From Vibrio sp. HI00D65 (lineage in GTDB: Bacteria; Pseudomonadota; Gammaproteobacteria; Enterobacterales; Vibrionaceae): a stretch of 64,000 nt of DNA. Where the stretch lies: assembly GCF_001635455.1 (NCBI RefSeq), contig NZ_LWEH01000144.1, positions 1 through 64,000 of the forward strand, in the 5' to 3' direction. A program made the translations under genes and the position numbers. This document shows, piece after piece, positions 9,562-18,968 of the stretch. The notes under the pieces are model-generated. The model made no database searches. It was given only the letters and a program-made list of their open reading frames with translations, and was not told the origin of the DNA. Positions within the stretch are counted from its first letter, which is position 1. The number at the start of each line of letters is the position of its first letter.

Positions 9562-11100
9562 CTAATACAACTTAGTGATTCCGCTTGTTTTCGAGCCTTT
9601 ACGGATGAGTTCTTCTATTTTTGCAATCAATTCATCTAGGTTAGATACGTCGATAATGTCTTCATTCGGATCAACAACGCAGTCTTGGAAACCACTTTGC
9701 TGAGAGGCACGAAAATCGATACCAATGACTCCTATGTATAAGCCCGGTATTTCCTCTCTTGCTTTGTTACACATACCTCTGTCGACTAGCCCTTTTAGAA
9801 TCCCGTTATTAGGGCTTTCCTGCCCATCACTCAAAATAAGCAACATCTTAATTTTCTTGTTATACGCTTGCTGTTCTTCATCATCAGAGCTGTTTGGATC
9901 ACCGTCATGGAGAATCTGTGCCCCTCTCAATATGCCTTGAAAAGCCGCGGTGCCCCCATCTGCCCACATTGAGTTGATAGGGTTCAAATCAGCCAACCTG
10001 TTCGACAACCGAATGTTTTTAAACTGGGAAGAGTTTGAGGAACCATGCGCGTTGAATAGCTTTGCTCCACTAACACCATAGAAATCAGACTGCAATCCCG
10101 ACTTGTCCGTGAACATCGTCGACACTGATTTCGGTAAATCTACATAGTTATAAACATCGGCAACGGCGTATCCATCTGCATTGATGACATCCTTTATACG
10201 TTTGGCATACTTTTGATTATCCGATTTGGGATTTGAACAATATGACTGCCAACGGGCGCAATTAAGAACCTGGTTCTGTGAATAGTAACGCCAGTAATCC
10301 CAGTTAACATCATTGTACGAATACGGTGACACATTAGGCTTGTAGTTATCTTTGTAACTCAGCTGGCTGGTTGCATTTGCTCTACCACCCGAGACGATTT
10401 CTCTTGTACGCACGTTAAAAGGCACAAAGCCAACTCGGTTAAGCAGTTTGTCTCCAGTCGTGTCTTCACCGGGTTCGTCACACACCTCTTTCCACTCGCC
10501 ATCGACATAGTCTTGTTTAGTTCTAGTACACAGGATCTTGCTAGAAATTTGATCGATAGCTGTTTTCAAATCGTCTATTTTTATGTGTCGACTTGAGCCC
10601 CACCGATCATTCATTGAGCCGGAAAAGTCCGAAACGAAAACGATATCTATGTTGTTATCGCCAAGGTAGACCGGGTACTTTCGCGCTAATGAGCGACCCG
10701 CGAGATCTTGTTGCTCATCAAACGAAGGAATAAAGCTACTCGCGAACCAAGAGTCGTGAGTCGTCTTTGCATTAACCGTATACTGAATATATTCAAGAAT
10801 GCCGGCCCCTTCATCTTCTGCTTGGTGAAATCTTTGAGCAGTAAGGTTGGTGGATTTAATATCCCTCACGTAGTTCTCGACATATTGAGTCGCTAGATTA
10901 CGAGCTAGGTCGGGTTGATCTTCTATGGTTACCGCTATCGCCGCTGCCTCAGCGGAATCTCTGAGTCGACTGGTTTCTTGTACATAACGTGTCCCTTCCA
11001 CGGCCCAGAAAGTCACACCCATGATAGGAACAAGTAATAGACCCATCCATACTGCTGCCACTCCTTCTTGGCGTCGGAGGCTTGAACACTGCATTTTCAT
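9562..11100 (-). CDS. tadG: TadG-like protein with von Willebrand A domain
   Basis: About 512 residues. The N-terminal hydrophobic segment follows a basic, prepilin-like leader (RRQEGVAAVWMGLL) and anchors the protein. A large von Willebrand A-like domain follows, with MIDAS motif DFSGS near residue 158, a late SDGQE segment and DVSNLDELI at the end. TadG proteins are needed for Flp pilus assembly. I start at ATG 11100, which has GGAGG seven bases upstream; the longer frame to 11163 would overlap tadF widely. It starts just past the tadF stop. Sequence between the two MIDAS strands is long and rich in Asn, Tyr and Ser. Confidence 0.88.
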   Translation of the reverse strand: MKMQCSSLRRQEGVAAVWMGLLLVPIMGVTFWAVEGTRYVQETSRLRDSAEAAAIAVTIEDQPDLARNLATQYVENYVRDIKSTNLTAQRFHQAEDEGAGILEYIQYTVNAKTTHDSWFASSFIPSFDEQQDLAGRSLARKYPVYLGDNNIDIVFVSDFSGSMNDRWGSSRHIKIDDLKTAIDQISSKILCTRTKQDYVDGEWKEVCDEPGEDTTGDKLLNRVGFVPFNVRTREIVSGGRANATSQLSYKDNYKPNVSPYSYNDVNWDYWRYYSQNQVLNCARWQSYCSNPKSDNQKYAKRIKDVINADGYAVADVYNYVDLPKSVSTMFTDKSGLQSDFYGVSGAKLFNAHGSSNSSQFKNIRLSNRLADLNPINSMWADGGTAAFQGILRGAQILHDGDPNSSDDEEQQAYNKKIKMLLILSDGQESPNNGILKGLVDRGMCNKAREEIPGLYIGVIGIDFRASQQSGFQDCVVDPNEDIIDVSNLDELIAKIEELIRKGSKTSGITKLY

Positions 11101-11104
11101 TTCG

Positions 11105-11665
11105 TTACCTCCCAGGCATGATTGAAGACGAAGCGATCTTAACGGAGGTACTGGTGCCACCATTAAAGAAAGGCTTAAACCAAGAACTTTCTTCTTCGCA
11201 AAGGCTTACCCGATACAAGGGATAAACAACGCCTTTATCAACCGGTGCTAATTCAGCGTGGTCAACAATCGAATCAGTGTCGCAATTTAAGCTTCTGAAC
11301 TTGCTGCTAGTAAATTCAGCAACACTACTTTTATTCGTAAGTGACTCTATCTTGATTGCCACATTGTCTACGGGCGTATTGAGCATTCGGCTGGCTACCT
11401 TCGTCATTTCTTGCAACTCGCGATTAGTGACAGATAGGTTTTGTCCCGCAAGCACATCCGCTTCAAAATAACGAGTGCGCTCTTTGATAACGTTCACCAG
11501 AGCAAAGCTTGATCTATCTAGCTTTGCTCGCGTGAGCAGTTGATAGCTCAAATCAGCAGCAAAAAGATAAACACCCCATAGCGCGACTAAGATAAACAGC
11601 AATTCAACGGTAAATGAGCCCTGTTGACGAAACGAAGAACAGGCACGTTGTTTAGAGCTCATCAT
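11105..11665 (-). CDS. tadF: TadF-like pseudopilin
   Basis: A minor-pilin-type protein of the Tad system, about 186 residues. The N-terminus is a short basic leader, then QQGSFTVELLFILVALWGVYLFA, a type IV pilin-like hydrophobic helix with the conserved Glu after the processing Gly. The rest is a small soluble domain with a CDTD/SLCEEE cysteine pair. The start is one of two tandem ATGs overlapping the tadE stop, after GGGGTGGA, so translation is coupled. Tad prepilin peptidase should cleave before the hydrophobic helix. The tadF name rests on position and the pilin-like N-terminus. Confidence 0.8.
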   Translation of the reverse strand: MMSSKQRACSSFRQQGSFTVELLFILVALWGVYLFAADLSYQLLTRAKLDRSSFALVNVIKERTRYFEADVLAGQNLSVTNRELQEMTKVASRMLNTPVDNVAIKIESLTNKSSVAEFTSSKFRSLNCDTDSIVDHAELAPVDKGVVYPLYRVSLCEEESSWFKPFFNGGTSTSVKIASSSIMPGR

Positions 11666-12134
11666 CTTTCCACCCCTCATGCTCTAAGTTTAAAACCATA
11701 GTGCGTGAAATATCTCTATCAGCCGCACCGGCCAATTTAATGATCGGAGTGTATCGGTATGTCACAGTGATCTCGGCAAGGTCATAGTTAAAGTTCAAAT
11801 CTTGGTTTGAATGCCCTCTGTTAGCCACGAAATCATCGTAAGTTTTGAAGTACTTTCCTGCTATAGAAAACCTTGAGGCATCAATTAAGAAGCTCCATAG
11901 ACTGTCATCGTCTTCAATCAAGTCTTTAAACTTCTTCTCGTACTGCTCGTTAACCCCTTTACCTTCATAGATCTTGGTATTCCTGATGGTTTCTCTAAGG
12001 GAATACTCAGTCATGTTGACGACGTAGATTTGATAACTCGATTCAAAGATCGCAAAGGTAGCGAAGAACAAAACCAGCGCTCCAAACACAAACTCGATAG
12101 CCGTCACTCCTTTCTGCCTATTAAGACGCGCCAT
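11652..12134 (-). CDS. tadE: TadE-like pseudopilin
   Basis: A 160-residue minor pilin of the Flp system. The leader MARLNRQKG is followed by VTAIEFVFGALVLFFATFAIF: the processing Gly, Glu at +5 and hydrophobic helix of the TadE family. A soluble C-terminal domain rich in charged residues follows. The start overlaps the tadD stop by 14 bases and the end overlaps tadF, so it is translationally coupled on both sides. Confidence 0.87.
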   Translation of the reverse strand: MARLNRQKGVTAIEFVFGALVLFFATFAIFESSYQIYVVNMTEYSLRETIRNTKIYEGKGVNEQYEKKFKDLIEDDDSLWSFLIDASRFSIAGKYFKTYDDFVANRGHSNQDLNFNYDLAEITVTYRYTPIIKLAGAADRDISRTMVLNLEHEGWKDDEL

Positions 12135-12858
12135 CAGTGATTCCCGGTTGAGTTAGTTCAGCTGCAATGTCATGTATTTCTCGTGCAGAAAATTCACCTT
12201 TGAGTAGTTTTTGAGCCGACTCTACCTGCTGAGTTTTCATCAATGCTATCGCTAAGTTCGCTTTTACAATCTGATTAGCGGGGTCTTCCTTTAGTACTGG
12301 TGCTAAGGTTTCAATTGCCTGTTGATACTCACCATTGGCCATTTGAATCATCGCGATATTGTTCTTCACCACAATGTCATCATAGCCACGCAAGCGAGCA
12401 AGATTCAGCTCATGATATGCCTTCCCATACTCACCCAACTTTGTGTATGACACGCCGAGTAATACATGAATTTGACCCGTTTTATTTCCCGCCTTAATAG
12501 AAGCAACATAGGAAGAAATTGCACTCTCAATATCGTTTTTTGCGTCGAATACTTGGCCTTCTAATTGATACAAATTCGGATTTTCTACACTCTCTTGTTG
12601 AAGGTGTTGAACATAGAAATCTGCCGATTCGATGTCACCTTTATGAAAGTACGCCCAGGCCAGTTTCTCTTTCACCGCAGGATCTTGAGAACCTTGTTCT
12701 AGCTCGGTTTTATAATGGTGAATTAACCCATCATAGTTTTTCACCTTCTCCATGTTGGTGACATCAGCACGTAGTTGGTCTTGTTCAGAAGGTGTAGATT
12801 GGCACCCAGCTAAAAGACTTAACGTTAACATCACGAAGAAAATACGTTTTCTATTCAT
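12121..12858 (-). CDS. tadD: TadD, TPR lipoprotein of the Flp pilus system
   Basis: A 245-residue outer-membrane-directed lipoprotein with lipobox LLAGC at residues 15-19, followed by about five tetratricopeptide repeats (for example DPAVKEKLAWAYFHKGDIES and YTKLGEYGKAYHELNLARL). TadD acts like PilF/PilW in helping the secretin localise or assemble. AGAGGG precedes the ATG at a proper distance, and the gene follows tadC by 11 bases. Confidence 0.92.
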   Translation of the reverse strand: MNRKRIFFVMLTLSLLAGCQSTPSEQDQLRADVTNMEKVKNYDGLIHHYKTELEQGSQDPAVKEKLAWAYFHKGDIESADFYVQHLQQESVENPNLYQLEGQVFDAKNDIESAISSYVASIKAGNKTGQIHVLLGVSYTKLGEYGKAYHELNLARLRGYDDIVVKNNIAMIQMANGEYQQAIETLAPVLKEDPANQIVKANLAIALMKTQQVESAQKLLKGEFSAREIHDIAAELTQPGITDGAS

Positions 12859-12869
12859 TCGTTTGCCCT

Positions 12870-13712
12870 CTAGATGCTCAATGTCATTTGCATGATGCTC
12901 GGTGCGAGAATCAAGATAACGATCGGAAACATGATGAAAAGGATCAACGGCACACTCATCTTTGCAGAGAGCTTACCAACCTTCTCCTCAACCGTGAGGA
13001 TTTGGACTTTTCGCATATCCTCAGCTAAGTCGCTGAGTGTCTGTGCGACGGAAGTACCGTATTGCAAGTTCTGAATGATTGTCAGCACAAAACTTCGGAT
13101 TGCGGGAGTTGGAATACGCTCTGTGAGATCATTCAAAGCCTTCTCAACGCCATGTATCTTGGCAGAATCTGAGGTGCGTTTTATTTGGTAACAAAGGTCA
13201 GAATCAAACTCCGCAAGCTCTTTACCCAAATACGCTAAAGCCGCCTCTATAGTCATACCGGTTTGTACACATACCGACATCATGTCCAAAAGGTAAGGAA
13301 GTTGTGCCGAGGTTTTACTTATCAGCATTTTACGGCGCATTTGCAGCAAGGTATCTGGCACCACAATCACCACAATTAGAGAGACAATCACTACCAGCAA
13401 TTTGTTGGTCGATGTCATATCTCCCAGCAAGACGAGCCCTGAAATAAGGCCGAGCACCAATACCTTGGCGGGAAAATAGAACTTCGCCCATTCAGTGTTG
13501 TAGTAACCCGCTTCTATAAATTTCTGTTCAAGTTCATGGCGATGCTCCTTGCCAAATCGAACAAAAAATCGATTCACACGTGAAGGTGGTTTAATGGCGT
13601 CGCCACCAATATACATAGCGACTTTCTTTTGTCTTTGGTCAGCACGCACCGATTCGACAATTAAAAAGAGCAGCGAAAAAAACAGCACAATAAGTGCAGC
13701 CAATATCATCAT
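12870..13712 (-). CDS. tadC: TadC, inner-membrane platform protein
   Basis: About 280 residues of GspF/T2SF type. A first hydrophobic helix at the N-terminus is followed by a cytoplasmic stretch, a membrane pair near VLGLISGLVLLGD and VVIVSLIVVIVVPD, the T2SF domain (LPYLLDMMSVCVQTGMTIEAAL), and a final hydrophobic segment. With TadB it forms the inner-membrane base of the pilus machine. I use the ATG at 13712, which overlaps the tadB stop as ATGA and has GAGAGG upstream, instead of the 9-residue longer frame. Confidence 0.9.
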   Translation of the reverse strand: MMILAALIVLFFSLLFLIVESVRADQRQKKVAMYIGGDAIKPPSRVNRFFVRFGKEHRHELEQKFIEAGYYNTEWAKFYFPAKVLVLGLISGLVLLGDMTSTNKLLVVIVSLIVVIVVPDTLLQMRRKMLISKTSAQLPYLLDMMSVCVQTGMTIEAALAYLGKELAEFDSDLCYQIKRTSDSAKIHGVEKALNDLTERIPTPAIRSFVLTIIQNLQYGTSVAQTLSDLAEDMRKVQILTVEEKVGKLSAKMSVPLILFIMFPIVILILAPSIMQMTLSI

Positions 13713-14611
13713 GCCCGCACACCTCTCACTAATAGCCAAACGATGAATAAGCCGAAAAGCTCACTACCCAACACATAAAACAACACCACACGGCCCGACT
13801 CGTCATACAAGACATAGTTGACGTTGTCAGGATTGATATAATTAAGGATGACCATGAAAACCAAAGGAATAGCCGCAACGATCTTGGCTGAAATCCTCGC
13901 CTCCGACGTCATTGCCATCTTCTTTTTTTCTAACGTTCGAGCATCCACCAACACACGAATTAATCGGGCCAGCACGCCTTTAAGTTGTCCACCTCGCGCA
14001 ATGTTGGCTCGAATCGTTACAGTAAAAAATAGAAACTCTGGATATGGGTAGTTTTTACAGGATCGTTTAAGCACCACTTCCGGAGATTCACCTAACTTCA
14101 ATCGGTCGCCCATCAACTTGAATTCGCGTCCGATCGGGTTGTGCATCACTTCACCTACATAGCTAATGGCTTGCATTAGACTGTCGCCCGCAGTTACTGC
14201 ACTCATCAGAATATTCAACGCATCAGGAAAAGTGTTCTCGAAATCTCGACGTCGTCTGGTCACCAAGAAACGGTAACCAAAAAAGGTAAAAACCAATGCT
14301 AATACCGGCACCCACCAATCGTTAGTCATCGATAGCAGGTCAACCACGATGTACCAAGAAGCGATAAGGCTAATCGTTATGTACAAGGCGATATATAAAG
14401 TTGAACGTGGGCCAAGCACCATTAAGGTAGGCGAAATCGACTCTTTAAACCTGTGCCAGCTCTGTTTACGAACTAGTGATTTCACATTAATGGCGTTAAA
14501 GTTTTCAACTTCCGCTTCTTCAATATTGAAGAATTGATTGACCTTTTTTACCTTTGAATCCCTTATCAAAAACAGCACAAAGGAGAATAGAATCAATGAA
14601 ATCCACAGCAT
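13709..14611 (-). CDS. tadB: TadB, inner-membrane platform protein
   Basis: About 300 residues, with an N-terminal hydrophobic helix (MLWISLILFSFVLFLI), a cytoplasmic stretch, a membrane pair, and the T2SF domain (FPDALNILMSAVTAGDSLMQA), then a C-terminal helix. The ATG at 14611 has AAGGGGG eight bases upstream and directly follows the tadA stop (TAGCATG); the longer frame to 14647 lies inside tadA and is not needed. It works with TadC as the membrane platform. Confidence 0.9.
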   Translation of the reverse strand: MLWISLILFSFVLFLIRDSKVKKVNQFFNIEEAEVENFNAINVKSLVRKQSWHRFKESISPTLMVLGPRSTLYIALYITISLIASWYIVVDLLSMTNDWWVPVLALVFTFFGYRFLVTRRRRDFENTFPDALNILMSAVTAGDSLMQAISYVGEVMHNPIGREFKLMGDRLKLGESPEVVLKRSCKNYPYPEFLFFTVTIRANIARGGQLKGVLARLIRVLVDARTLEKKKMAMTSEARISAKIVAAIPLVFMVILNYINPDNVNYVLYDESGRVVLFYVLGSELFGLFIVWLLVRGVRA

Positions 14612-14612
14612 G

Positions 14613-15884
14613 CTATGCCCCCTTAAAGGATGCGATAAGCTCTTCATAGAGCCCGAAGAATTGCGCTTTTTTCACGAGCTCAGATCGCTGCATGATGCCG
14701 TTGGTGACAAACTCCCCTTTCACGTTTTCGCCATAGTGAGCATCGTCGTAACGGAAGCGGTAGATCTCCTCCATCACCACGCTATCGCCCTCTAAGCCAA
14801 CGATTTCCGAGATACTAGTAATCTTTCGAGAGCCATCACGCAGCCTGTTGACTTGAACAATCATCTGCACGGCACTTACGATCGTTCTTCGAATCGCATC
14901 CAGCGGCTGATTTAAGTTCGCCATCATCACCATAGACTCAACACGGGCAATCGCATCTCTTGGGGTATTCGCGTGGAGCGTAGACATCGAGCCATCATGC
15001 CCCGTGTTCATTGCTTGCAACATTTCAAACGCCTCAGAGCCACGACACTCACCAAGGATAATTCGATCAGGGCGCATACGCAGTGCGTTAATTACCAAGT
15101 CTCGCTGAGTGACCGCCCCTGTTTGCTCAACGCTCGAAGTTCTCGTTTCAAGTCGAACTAAGTTAGGCTGTTGCAAGCGCAGTTCTGCCGCGTCTTCTAT
15201 TGTGACAATACGCTCATCTTCTGCGATGTATTGAGACAGTGCGTTGAGTAGTGTGGTTTTACCCGAACCTGTGCCGCCCGAGATTAGAACGTTGATGCGG
15301 CAGCGAGACGCGATCATCAACACTCTTGCCATATCAGGAGACATCGAACCAAAACCGATCAGGTCTTCAAACCCGATATTCTGCTCTCTGAACTTACGAA
15401 TGGAGATCGAGGTACCGTCTAATGCAATCGGTGGGATCACGATGTTCACACGGCTGCCATCTTCTAGCCTCGCATCGACCGTGGGAGAAAGCTCATCGAC
15501 GCGTCTTCCTACACGTGAAGCAATACGCTTAGCAATGGCCAATAGCTGCTCTTCATTCACAAACGAAACTTCGGATTTTTTAACCTTACCGTGGCGTTCG
15601 AAGAAGATATTGTTGGGCCCATTCACCATAATGTCTGAGATAGACTGATCTTCGACCAATGGTTGTAAAGGACCAAGACCAAACAACTCGTCGATTAAGC
15701 TTTTCACCAGACCCGACTTCATCATGGAAGTGATAGGTCTTTGGTAGCTGTTCGCTAATAAATCGACCGCTGCTTGTATCTGAGACTCTAAATCTTTACG
15801 ACTCATTTTCTGAACCGCTTCAGCGTCTAACGCCTCAAAGATCTGGCCACGAAAAGCGAGGTATAAGTCTTTATTCGAACTCAT
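14613..15884 (-). CDS. tadA: TadA/CpaF secretion ATPase
   Basis: The hexameric ATPase that powers Flp pilus assembly, 423 residues. An N-terminal helical domain is followed by the CpaF signature ISDIMVNGPNNIFFE near residue 82, Walker A GGTGSGKT (203-210), an Asp box VTIEDAAEL, Walker B region RPDRIILGECRG and the His box STLHANTP. The start overlaps the tadZ stop by four bases (ATGA). All catalytic parts are present. Confidence 0.95.
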   Translation of the reverse strand: MSSNKDLYLAFRGQIFEALDAEAVQKMSRKDLESQIQAAVDLLANSYQRPITSMMKSGLVKSLIDELFGLGPLQPLVEDQSISDIMVNGPNNIFFERHGKVKKSEVSFVNEEQLLAIAKRIASRVGRRVDELSPTVDARLEDGSRVNIVIPPIALDGTSISIRKFREQNIGFEDLIGFGSMSPDMARVLMIASRCRINVLISGGTGSGKTTLLNALSQYIAEDERIVTIEDAAELRLQQPNLVRLETRTSSVEQTGAVTQRDLVINALRMRPDRIILGECRGSEAFEMLQAMNTGHDGSMSTLHANTPRDAIARVESMVMMANLNQPLDAIRRTIVSAVQMIVQVNRLRDGSRKITSISEIVGLEGDSVVMEEIYRFRYDDAHYGENVKGEFVTNGIMQRSELVKKAQFFGLYEELIASFKGA

Positions 15885-17122
15885 TTAACGCGCACCTTTT
15901 TTAACCACGAGTTCATCGTTTTCTGGTCGATCGGTTGTCCATTAATCAGCTTGACCAACTGCTCCATAGAGCGACTAATATGACGGTCATGTTTGTGGCC
16001 TCGCTTTCCATCAATGATGATGTGAGCCAACGACTTACAGTAGTCGACTTCTAGATCAACGTTCGCGCCTAAATACTTGGCTAGATCAGGCTTTTGCAAG
16101 ACATAGGCATTTTGTGGACGATGATAGTTAGCAACCATGAGGATGCGAGTACACGACGATAATGTCAGCTGTAAGTTCGCTATCTTTTCATACAGTCGTT
16201 TTGCACTTCTCACCGATGACACCGACGCATCGAAGACCAAAACGACGACATCAAAGTTTTCTGCCAAGAGTTGTGGTTCAACTTTGAAATCCACCGCCCC
16301 GGAAAAGTCTTCAATGATGAAGTTGGTGTTTCGAGCCAGCAGCTCACATAAGGTCTGGTTGTAATTGAGAACATCGTTTTGGCTCATGTCACCATTGATG
16401 GCTAATAGGCGCAGGTTCTTACGGGCGTTGGACAGATAACTTAATGCGCCCTCTTCATCCATTTCGTGCAGCGGCGCCGTGAACTCATCGATAGTACGTG
16501 GTTTAAAGTCTTTTAACCCAAGTAAGACATCTATGTTTGTATCAGCGTATTGATGATCGACAAGGATGGTATCTGAGCCTTGTGTCGACAAGAGTGAGCC
16601 TAGCTCAGTAGAGAGGAATGACGCTCCTACACCGCCTTTAGCACCGACAATGGCAACGCGTTTTGCTTTACGCTTCTGGCTCACACCAGAAAATGTTTTT
16701 AGGTTCTTACTCACGTGAGTTAAGAAGTCTGCAAATTCCTGCTTATTCACTGGCCAGAAAACGTAGTAAAAGCCCATCTCCTTAAGAGAACGAAGCGTCG
16801 AAATGGCGTCTTCTTTGCCAATGACTACCACGCCCTTATGCGTCGGTAACTTGCTAGCAAAAGCTTTTGCATCTTCCACTACATTGCTCGACTCATTTAG
16901 CTCTAAAATGACGATATGGCTACTTTGTTGCTCAGTAAGCTTGGTCAAACCGGCAGTCGCTTTAACACAAGCAGGATCGTTCCACCCTTCAAAGCGAAAC
17001 ACTTCTTGAACCAGGTTTAAACACTCTTGTGATTGGTAAAACAACGTACATCCAGCAACACCTGTCGACGCAGCCTGAGCTGGCTTAGCCTTTGTGGTTA
17101 ATGCTTTTGTTAGATCAAACAT
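15881..17122 (-). CDS. tadZ: TadZ/CpaE, ParA-like pilus localisation protein
   Basis: 413 residues: an N-terminal receiver-like atypical domain (about 25-140), then a ParA/MinD-like ATPase domain. The P-loop reads GAKGGVGAS (160-168). It keeps the deviant first Lys but lacks the usual K-T/S at the end, as is known for TadZ proteins. VDHQYADTNID corresponds to the switch region. TadZ marks where the pilus is built, often at a pole. Its first base abuts the stop of the upstream lipoprotein gene. Confidence 0.9.
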   Translation of the reverse strand: MFDLTKALTTKAKPAQAASTGVAGCTLFYQSQECLNLVQEVFRFEGWNDPACVKATAGLTKLTEQQSSHIVILELNESSNVVEDAKAFASKLPTHKGVVVIGKEDAISTLRSLKEMGFYYVFWPVNKQEFADFLTHVSKNLKTFSGVSQKRKAKRVAIVGAKGGVGASFLSTELGSLLSTQGSDTILVDHQYADTNIDVLLGLKDFKPRTIDEFTAPLHEMDEEGALSYLSNARKNLRLLAINGDMSQNDVLNYNQTLCELLARNTNFIIEDFSGAVDFKVEPQLLAENFDVVVLVFDASVSSVRSAKRLYEKIANLQLTLSSCTRILMVANYHRPQNAYVLQKPDLAKYLGANVDLEVDYCKSLAHIIIDGKRGHKHDRHISRSMEQLVKLINGQPIDQKTMNSWLKKVRVK

Positions 17123-17601
17123 TATGGTTCTCCTACCAATCTCGACTTGTACGCCACTTGCTTCAATCGCATCGACTCAACGAAGCAATCAGACTGTCTC
17201 AAGCGAACATGTATCTGCGCTGGTTTACACATTTGTATCTTTAGACGCGTTAAGGTCACCTGAATATTTAGATCGCTTGGTAATAACTGTGCATTGCGAT
17301 AAACCACTCTTTGAGGGGCGATCAAATGGGATGGATACTGCTTAAAGATCTCCTTTAACATCTGCTTGCTAGCGGCTGATTTGTAATCCACCACATAAGT
17401 CGCCTCCTTGTCCGTCGACTCAATCTCCTGAATCAAGGCATCAAGCTGCTGAGCCGTTTTAGCGCTGTTTTTAATCTCGAACTCAAAATTGTGATGTTCT
17501 TTGTACGCCAATGCCTCAGCTCCCTGACCAATAAAATATTGTTCAGAAGCACAACCGAATAGTGAGGTCGCGAACAACGCCATCAATACTAATTTCTTCA
17601 T
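17122..17601 (-). CDS. Tad-locus lipoprotein (RcpB/TadX position)
   Basis: A 159-residue lipoprotein with N-terminus MKKLVLMALFATSLFGC, a clear lipobox (LFGC). The mature part has no domain I can name, and ends in a Cys-containing strand-rich segment. The ATG at 17601 has AGGAGG 8 bases upstream; the frame continues to 17670 but that would lie inside rcpA. It lies between the secretin gene and tadZ, where RcpB-like outer-membrane accessory proteins are found in other tad loci. Assignment to that role is by position only. Confidence 0.75.
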   Translation of the reverse strand: MKKLVLMALFATSLFGCASEQYFIGQGAEALAYKEHHNFEFEIKNSAKTAQQLDALIQEIESTDKEATYVVDYKSAASKQMLKEIFKQYPSHLIAPQRVVYRNAQLLPSDLNIQVTLTRLKIQMCKPAQIHVRLRQSDCFVESMRLKQVAYKSRLVGEP

Positions 17602-18968
17602 TGGATAAATCCTCCTTGCGACAGCAGGCGAATCGTTGCATCGGACGAGGTAACTTGTTTGCCATCCCACTTAATGTTTAACCAACGTGCCAATGTAGAT
17701 GTCTTCTTAATGTACGGAAGTTGAATATCTTTCGGCTTCACAGGCTCAACTAAGTTAACGGTGGCAACGATGATCAATTCGGTACGTTTTCTTTCGGTGG
17801 TCGCTTTCCTAAACGCGGCACCAAGTACTGGAATATCGCCAATAAATGGGATTTTTTGCATTTTTTCCAAGTCTGCGCTGCTCATCAAACCACCCAGAAC
17901 GAAACTGTCGCCATCGGCAAGCTCTACGGTCGTCAAAGCACGTCGAGAAGCCAACTGGGGAACCTTAATGCCTGCAGCCTCAACGTAACCCTCTACCTCA
18001 CTCACTTCTGGTGCGAGTTGCATGCGGATTTTGTCTTGGCTTAACACTTTGGCGGTCAGATCCAGCTTGATACCAAACTCTTTAAATGAAATGTTTACGT
18101 TACTGCTGGTAGAGACGATGACTGGCACTTCACCACCAACGAGAAAACTTGCAGATTCTCCAGACAACACGGTCAAGTTTGGTTCAGCGAGAACCTCAGC
18201 CATTTGATCGTTGCCTAAGGCTGTAATCAAGGTGCTTAGATTAGCGGCATCAAATTGGTCGAAAATAAACTCACCGACACTTGAACCCACGGAACTCCAA
18301 TCAACACCAACGGTTTGACCAAATGATTCTGTCACTTGAGCGACTGATATTTTTACGTTTACTTGTTGAGTTGTGGCGACTTCAATTCGTTCGATGATCC
18401 CTTCCCACGTCATATTGCGGGCAAACACCATGCTTTCAGGCTCTTCATAGTCTGAACTATCTGATTTAAATTCTAGTTTTTCGATTTTATCCCATTTCTC
18501 GGTTTTGTTTCGTCCGAGTAGCGTCGCGACTAAACGATAAATGTCATCACGTGTTGCCTCTGAGTCGACAATGCCGCTCACTGCGACTTGCTCTCCTACA
18601 GACTGAACCTTTACTTGAGCATCGGGGAAATGGAATTTAATTTGGCGTCTAATGTCCGTTAAATCCAAGTCGACAATAATGCGGTCGGATAGCAGCATTT
18701 TGTCATCAATACCGTAAACAATCAGTCGCGATTGACCAATGTTGTTGGCAAACACGACAAGGGTGTTATCGTTGATGATTTTGTAATCAACGATACTAGG
18801 ATTATTCACGAACACTTGACCAATTGGACTTTTAAGCTGAATGTGCTGACCATCATTGAGCGTAATAGAGCGATCCGCGGCAAAAGTGCATGTTGCAGAA
18901 AATAGTCCAATCAACGTTAATAAAATTGGAACAAACAGCGCTCGTTTGATTCGATGGATAATTGTCAT
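17598..18968 (-). CDS. rcpA: RcpA/CpaC outer-membrane secretin
   Basis: The outer-membrane channel of the Flp pilus, 456 residues. After a signal peptide (ending near CTFA) come a pilus and N-domain (QHIQLKSPIGQVFVNNPSIVDY; a BON-like segment around VQSVGEQVAVSG), then the secretin core: LAEPNLTVLSGESASFLVGGE, the FKEFGIKLDL strand, and ELADGDSFVLGGL. The ATG overlaps the TGA of rcpC. Shorter than GspD, as normal for the family. Confidence 0.93.
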   Translation of the reverse strand: MTIIHRIKRALFVPILLTLIGLFSATCTFAADRSITLNDGQHIQLKSPIGQVFVNNPSIVDYKIINDNTLVVFANNIGQSRLIVYGIDDKMLLSDRIIVDLDLTDIRRQIKFHFPDAQVKVQSVGEQVAVSGIVDSEATRDDIYRLVATLLGRNKTEKWDKIEKLEFKSDSSDYEEPESMVFARNMTWEGIIERIEVATTQQVNVKISVAQVTESFGQTVGVDWSSVGSSVGEFIFDQFDAANLSTLITALGNDQMAEVLAEPNLTVLSGESASFLVGGEVPVIVSTSSNVNISFKEFGIKLDLTAKVLSQDKIRMQLAPEVSEVEGYVEAAGIKVPQLASRRALTTVELADGDSFVLGGLMSSADLEKMQKIPFIGDIPVLGAAFRKATTERKRTELIIVATVNLVEPVKPKDIQLPYIKKTSTLARWLNIKWDGKQVTSSDATIRLLSQGGFIQ